The translations under genes and the position numbers were made by a program. 6,255 bases of DNA. Source: an uncultured Prolixibacteraceae bacterium. GTDB taxonomy: Bacteria > Bacteroidota > Bacteroidia > Bacteroidales > Prolixibacteraceae. The DNA is taken from the NCBI GenBank assembly GCA_937915865.1, contig CALGIG010000037.1, forward strand, positions 1 to 6,255. The letters run 5' to 3'. The notes below the pieces were generated by a model. It saw only the letters and a list, made by a program, of their open reading frames with translations. It had not been told where the DNA came from and searched no databases. This document shows positions 4,194-6,255 of this stretch, piece after piece; the first letter of the stretch is position 1; every line of letters starts with the position of its first letter.

Positions 4194-6255
4194 ATGCTAA
4201 AAAAAATAATACTTATTGCCGTTCCGGCACTTTTGTTATTTCTGCCTTCATTAGCCAAAGAAGGTATGTGGGTCCCTACATTACTCGACAAATACAATAT
4301 TGCCGAGATGAAACAGTTGGGATTCAAACTTTCTGCCGAAGATATATACAGCGTAAATAATGCAAGCATGAAAGATGCTGTTGTTTTGTTTGGTACCGGT
4401 TGCACAGCAGAATTAATTTCAGGTGAAGGTTTAATGATTACCAATCATCATTGCGGATACGACGCGATACAAAACCATAGTACCCTTGCACACGACTATT
4501 TAACCAACGGTTTTTGGGCAAAAAACCGACAGGAAGAACTGCCCAATCCCGGTTTGACTGCGCGAATCCTGTATCGCATGGAAGACGTTACTTCGCAGGT
4601 TTTGGCCGGATCGAAAGAAAAACCAGCCGATTCGCTTCAGGTAATTATTGATCGTAACACAAAGAAAATAACCAACCAAGCAACTGAAAATGATAAGTTT
4701 GAAGCTTCAATCCAACCATTATTTAATGGAAATCAATATTTTCTGTATGTGTACGAAGTATTTTCTGATGTTCGGTTAGTTGGGGCGCCTCCTTCTTCGG
4801 TAGGTAAATTTGGCGGCGATACCGATAACTGGATGTGGCCTCGTCATACCGGAGATTTTTCGTACTTCCGTATTTATTCAGGTAAAGACAATAAGCCAGC
4901 CAAATATTCGCCCGACAATGTTCCATATAAACCCAGGAAATTTTTCAAAATTTCAATGAATGGTGTCCATGCCAACGACTTTACACTTGTATTTGGTTAC
5001 CCGGGGAAAACCCAGGAATATATCCCTGCAATAGCGATCAAACAAATTATGGAGCAGGGCGACCCGGATAAAATTGCCATTCGCAATCTTAAGTTAACTG
5101 TTTTGGCGGCTGATATGAATAGAGACCGGGGTGTCAGAATCAAATATTCGGCTAAATATGCTGCTACCAGCAACGCATGGAAAAAGTGGCAGGGCGAAAT
5201 AAAAGGGTTGCGCCGCCTGAATGCCATTGAAACGAAACAACAATTCGAAAAAGAATTTACAAAATGGGCTTTAGCCACCCCTGAACGAAAAAATAAATAC
5301 GGAGAAGTTCTCCCAAAACTCGAAAAATTATACACACAACTGGCGCCATACTCCAAAGCCAACGATTTTTACACTGAGATTGTGCAGCGTGGAACCGATA
5401 TATTCTCAATTGTCTCACTTTTTGAAGCTGTTGATAACAAATGGAATAATCTGACCAAAATTGATCAGCAAAAATTACAAAAATCTATTAATCAACGTAT
5501 TGAAGACTATTTTAATGAATACAATCAAGTTACCGACGAAAAAGTATTTGCTACATTATTAACCCATTACGCAAAATATGCAGATCAGGCTTTCCTTCCT
5601 GAAGATTTCAAAATGCTGATGAAAAAAACCAGCAAAGAAATTCTTTTAGAGAAATATTACCGTAAATCAATATTTGCTGATCAGCTGAAATTAGAAAAAC
5701 TTAGCGCCGACATCAACCCCAGAACACTGAAAAGCCTTAGCAAAGACCCGATTTTCAAAATGTATAAAAGCTTGAAGAAACAATACGAATCAACAGTTGA
5801 GCCTTCATTTACTTCGATTCAAAAACAAATTGATTCGGAAATGAAAACCTATATTTCAGGAATTATGGAAATGAAACAAGGCCATCCACTTTGGCCCGAT
5901 GCCAATAAAACCTTACGTGTTGCTTATGGTAAAGTTGAAGGATACGAACCCATGGATGGCGCCAGCTACGATTATTATACCACCATCGACGGAATTATGC
6001 AGAAAGATAACCCTGAAATTTACGACTACAATATTCCTCAGGCTCTGCGCGACTTGTATGCGAAAAAAGATTACGGACGGTACAGCGAAAATGGGCAACT
6101 TCATGTTTGTTTCATAGCTTCGAACCATACTACCGGCGGAAATTCGGGTAGCCCTGTAATAAATGCCAATGGCGATTTGATTGGCGTTAATTTCGACCGT
6201 TGCTGGGAAGGAACCATGAGCGACCTGATGTTCGACCCCGACCGGTGCCGAAATA
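4194..6255 (+). CDS. S46-family dipeptidyl-peptidase, DPP11 (Asp/Glu-specific) type, 3' end outside the window
   Basis: This periplasmic serine exopeptidase releases dipeptides from peptide N-termini. The visible part is 687 codons and still open at the window edge; P. gingivalis DPP11 is about 720 residues, so roughly 30 are missing. A signal peptide (MLKKIILIAVPALLLFLPSLA) probably ends before KEGMW at residue 22. The catalytic triad is H86 in TNHHCGY, D221 in RHTGDFS and S651 in TTGGNSGSPV. Residues that grip the substrate's free N-terminus are present at family positions: N212 and W213 (in GGDTDNWMWPRH), N327 (in TSNAWKKW) and D668 (in NFDR). R669, 18 residues after the catalytic Ser, corresponds to Arg673 of P. 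gingivalis DPP11, which selects Asp or Glu at P1; DPP7 enzymes have Gly there. The start is the first ATG and yields an intact signal peptide. The gene appears to have its own promoter. Family and specificity calls rest on clear motifs. Confidence 0.93.
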   Translation, partial: MLKKIILIAVPALLLFLPSLAKEGMWVPTLLDKYNIAEMKQLGFKLSAEDIYSVNNASMKDAVVLFGTGCTAELISGEGLMITNHHCGYDAIQNHSTLAHDYLTNGFWAKNRQEELPNPGLTARILYRMEDVTSQVLAGSKEKPADSLQVIIDRNTKKITNQATENDKFEASIQPLFNGNQYFLYVYEVFSDVRLVGAPPSSVGKFGGDTDNWMWPRHTGDFSYFRIYSGKDNKPAKYSPDNVPYKPRKFFKISMNGVHANDFTLVFGYPGKTQEYIPAIAIKQIMEQGDPDKIAIRNLKLTVLAADMNRDRGVRIKYSAKYAATSNAWKKWQGEIKGLRRLNAIETKQQFEKEFTKWALATPERKNKYGEVLPKLEKLYTQLAPYSKANDFYTEIVQRGTDIFSIVSLFEAVDNKWNNLTKIDQQKLQKSINQRIEDYFNEYNQVTDEKVFATLLTHYAKYADQAFLPEDFKMLMKKTSKEILLEKYYRKSIFADQLKLEKLSADINPRTLKSLSKDPIFKMYKSLKKQYESTVEPSFTSIQKQIDSEMKTYISGIMEMKQGHPLWPDANKTLRVAYGKVEGYEPMDGASYDYYTTIDGIMQKDNPEIYDYNIPQALRDLYAKKDYGRYSENGQLHVCFIASNHTTGGNSGSPVINANGDLIGVNFDRCWEGTMSDLMFDPDRCRN

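Noticed and set aside
4166..4444. Short + strand frame 4166-4360 and minus-strand frame 4178-4444
   Set aside because: Both overlap the signal peptide and catalytic-His region of the S46 peptidase, which is clearly coding from 4194.
4997..5362. Minus-strand open frame of 121 codons, and similar short frames near 4723-4926 and 5899-6128
   Set aside because: They are antisense to or out of frame with the S46 peptidase, which is continuous through this region and retains all its active-site residues.

Overview
The window looks like chromosomal DNA from a Bacteroidota bacterium, plausibly a Bacteroidales/Marinilabiliales-type lineage. It is moderately AT-rich. It lacks strong Shine-Dalgarno sequences and has one good match to the Bacteroidota -7 promoter box (TAnnTTTG). 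Its gene content is typical of the phylum: an S46 dipeptidyl-peptidase, a Bacteroidota-style KdsC phosphatase, and a DUF2520/KdsC/Maf cluster. The taxonomic call is inference, since no rRNA or other marker gene is present. All six recognised genes are on the + strand.

Layout. Positions 1-163 are non-coding leader DNA. Positions 164-865 encode a Mn-type superoxide dismutase with an N-terminal signal peptide, closed by a textbook intrinsic terminator with a perfect 18-bp stem (881-924). Next comes a compact housekeeping cluster: a Rossmann/DUF2520 protein (976-1761), a KdsC-like HAD phosphatase overlapping it by 4 bases (1758-2288), and a Maf-family nucleotide pyrophosphatase (2391-3014). Positions 3071-4072 encode a lipoprotein related to the D-xylose-binding protein XylF, with no ABC permease or ATPase beside it. 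Positions 4194-6255 hold an S46 serine peptidase of the DPP11 (Asp/Glu-specific) type, preceded by a likely promoter and cut by the right window edge about 30 residues before its expected end.

The most unusual structure lies between the KdsC-like gene and maf. Two GC-rich palindromic elements of one sequence family sit there in inverted orientation. One begins just after the KdsC stop codon (about 2291-2325). The other (about 2426-2456) lies inside the maf reading frame, so it encodes about ten residues of an atypical 23-residue N-terminal extension on the Maf protein.

How the genes relate: the SOD, the binding lipoprotein and the peptidase all carry export signals and act in the envelope (oxidative defence, small-molecule binding, peptide degradation). 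The DUF2520-KdsC-Maf block is cytoplasmic and probably one transcription unit serving LPS-precursor synthesis and nucleotide-pool cleaning, with DUF2520 of unknown function. I found no transposase, CRISPR array, tRNA, rRNA or defence system, and no clearly new multi-gene system.
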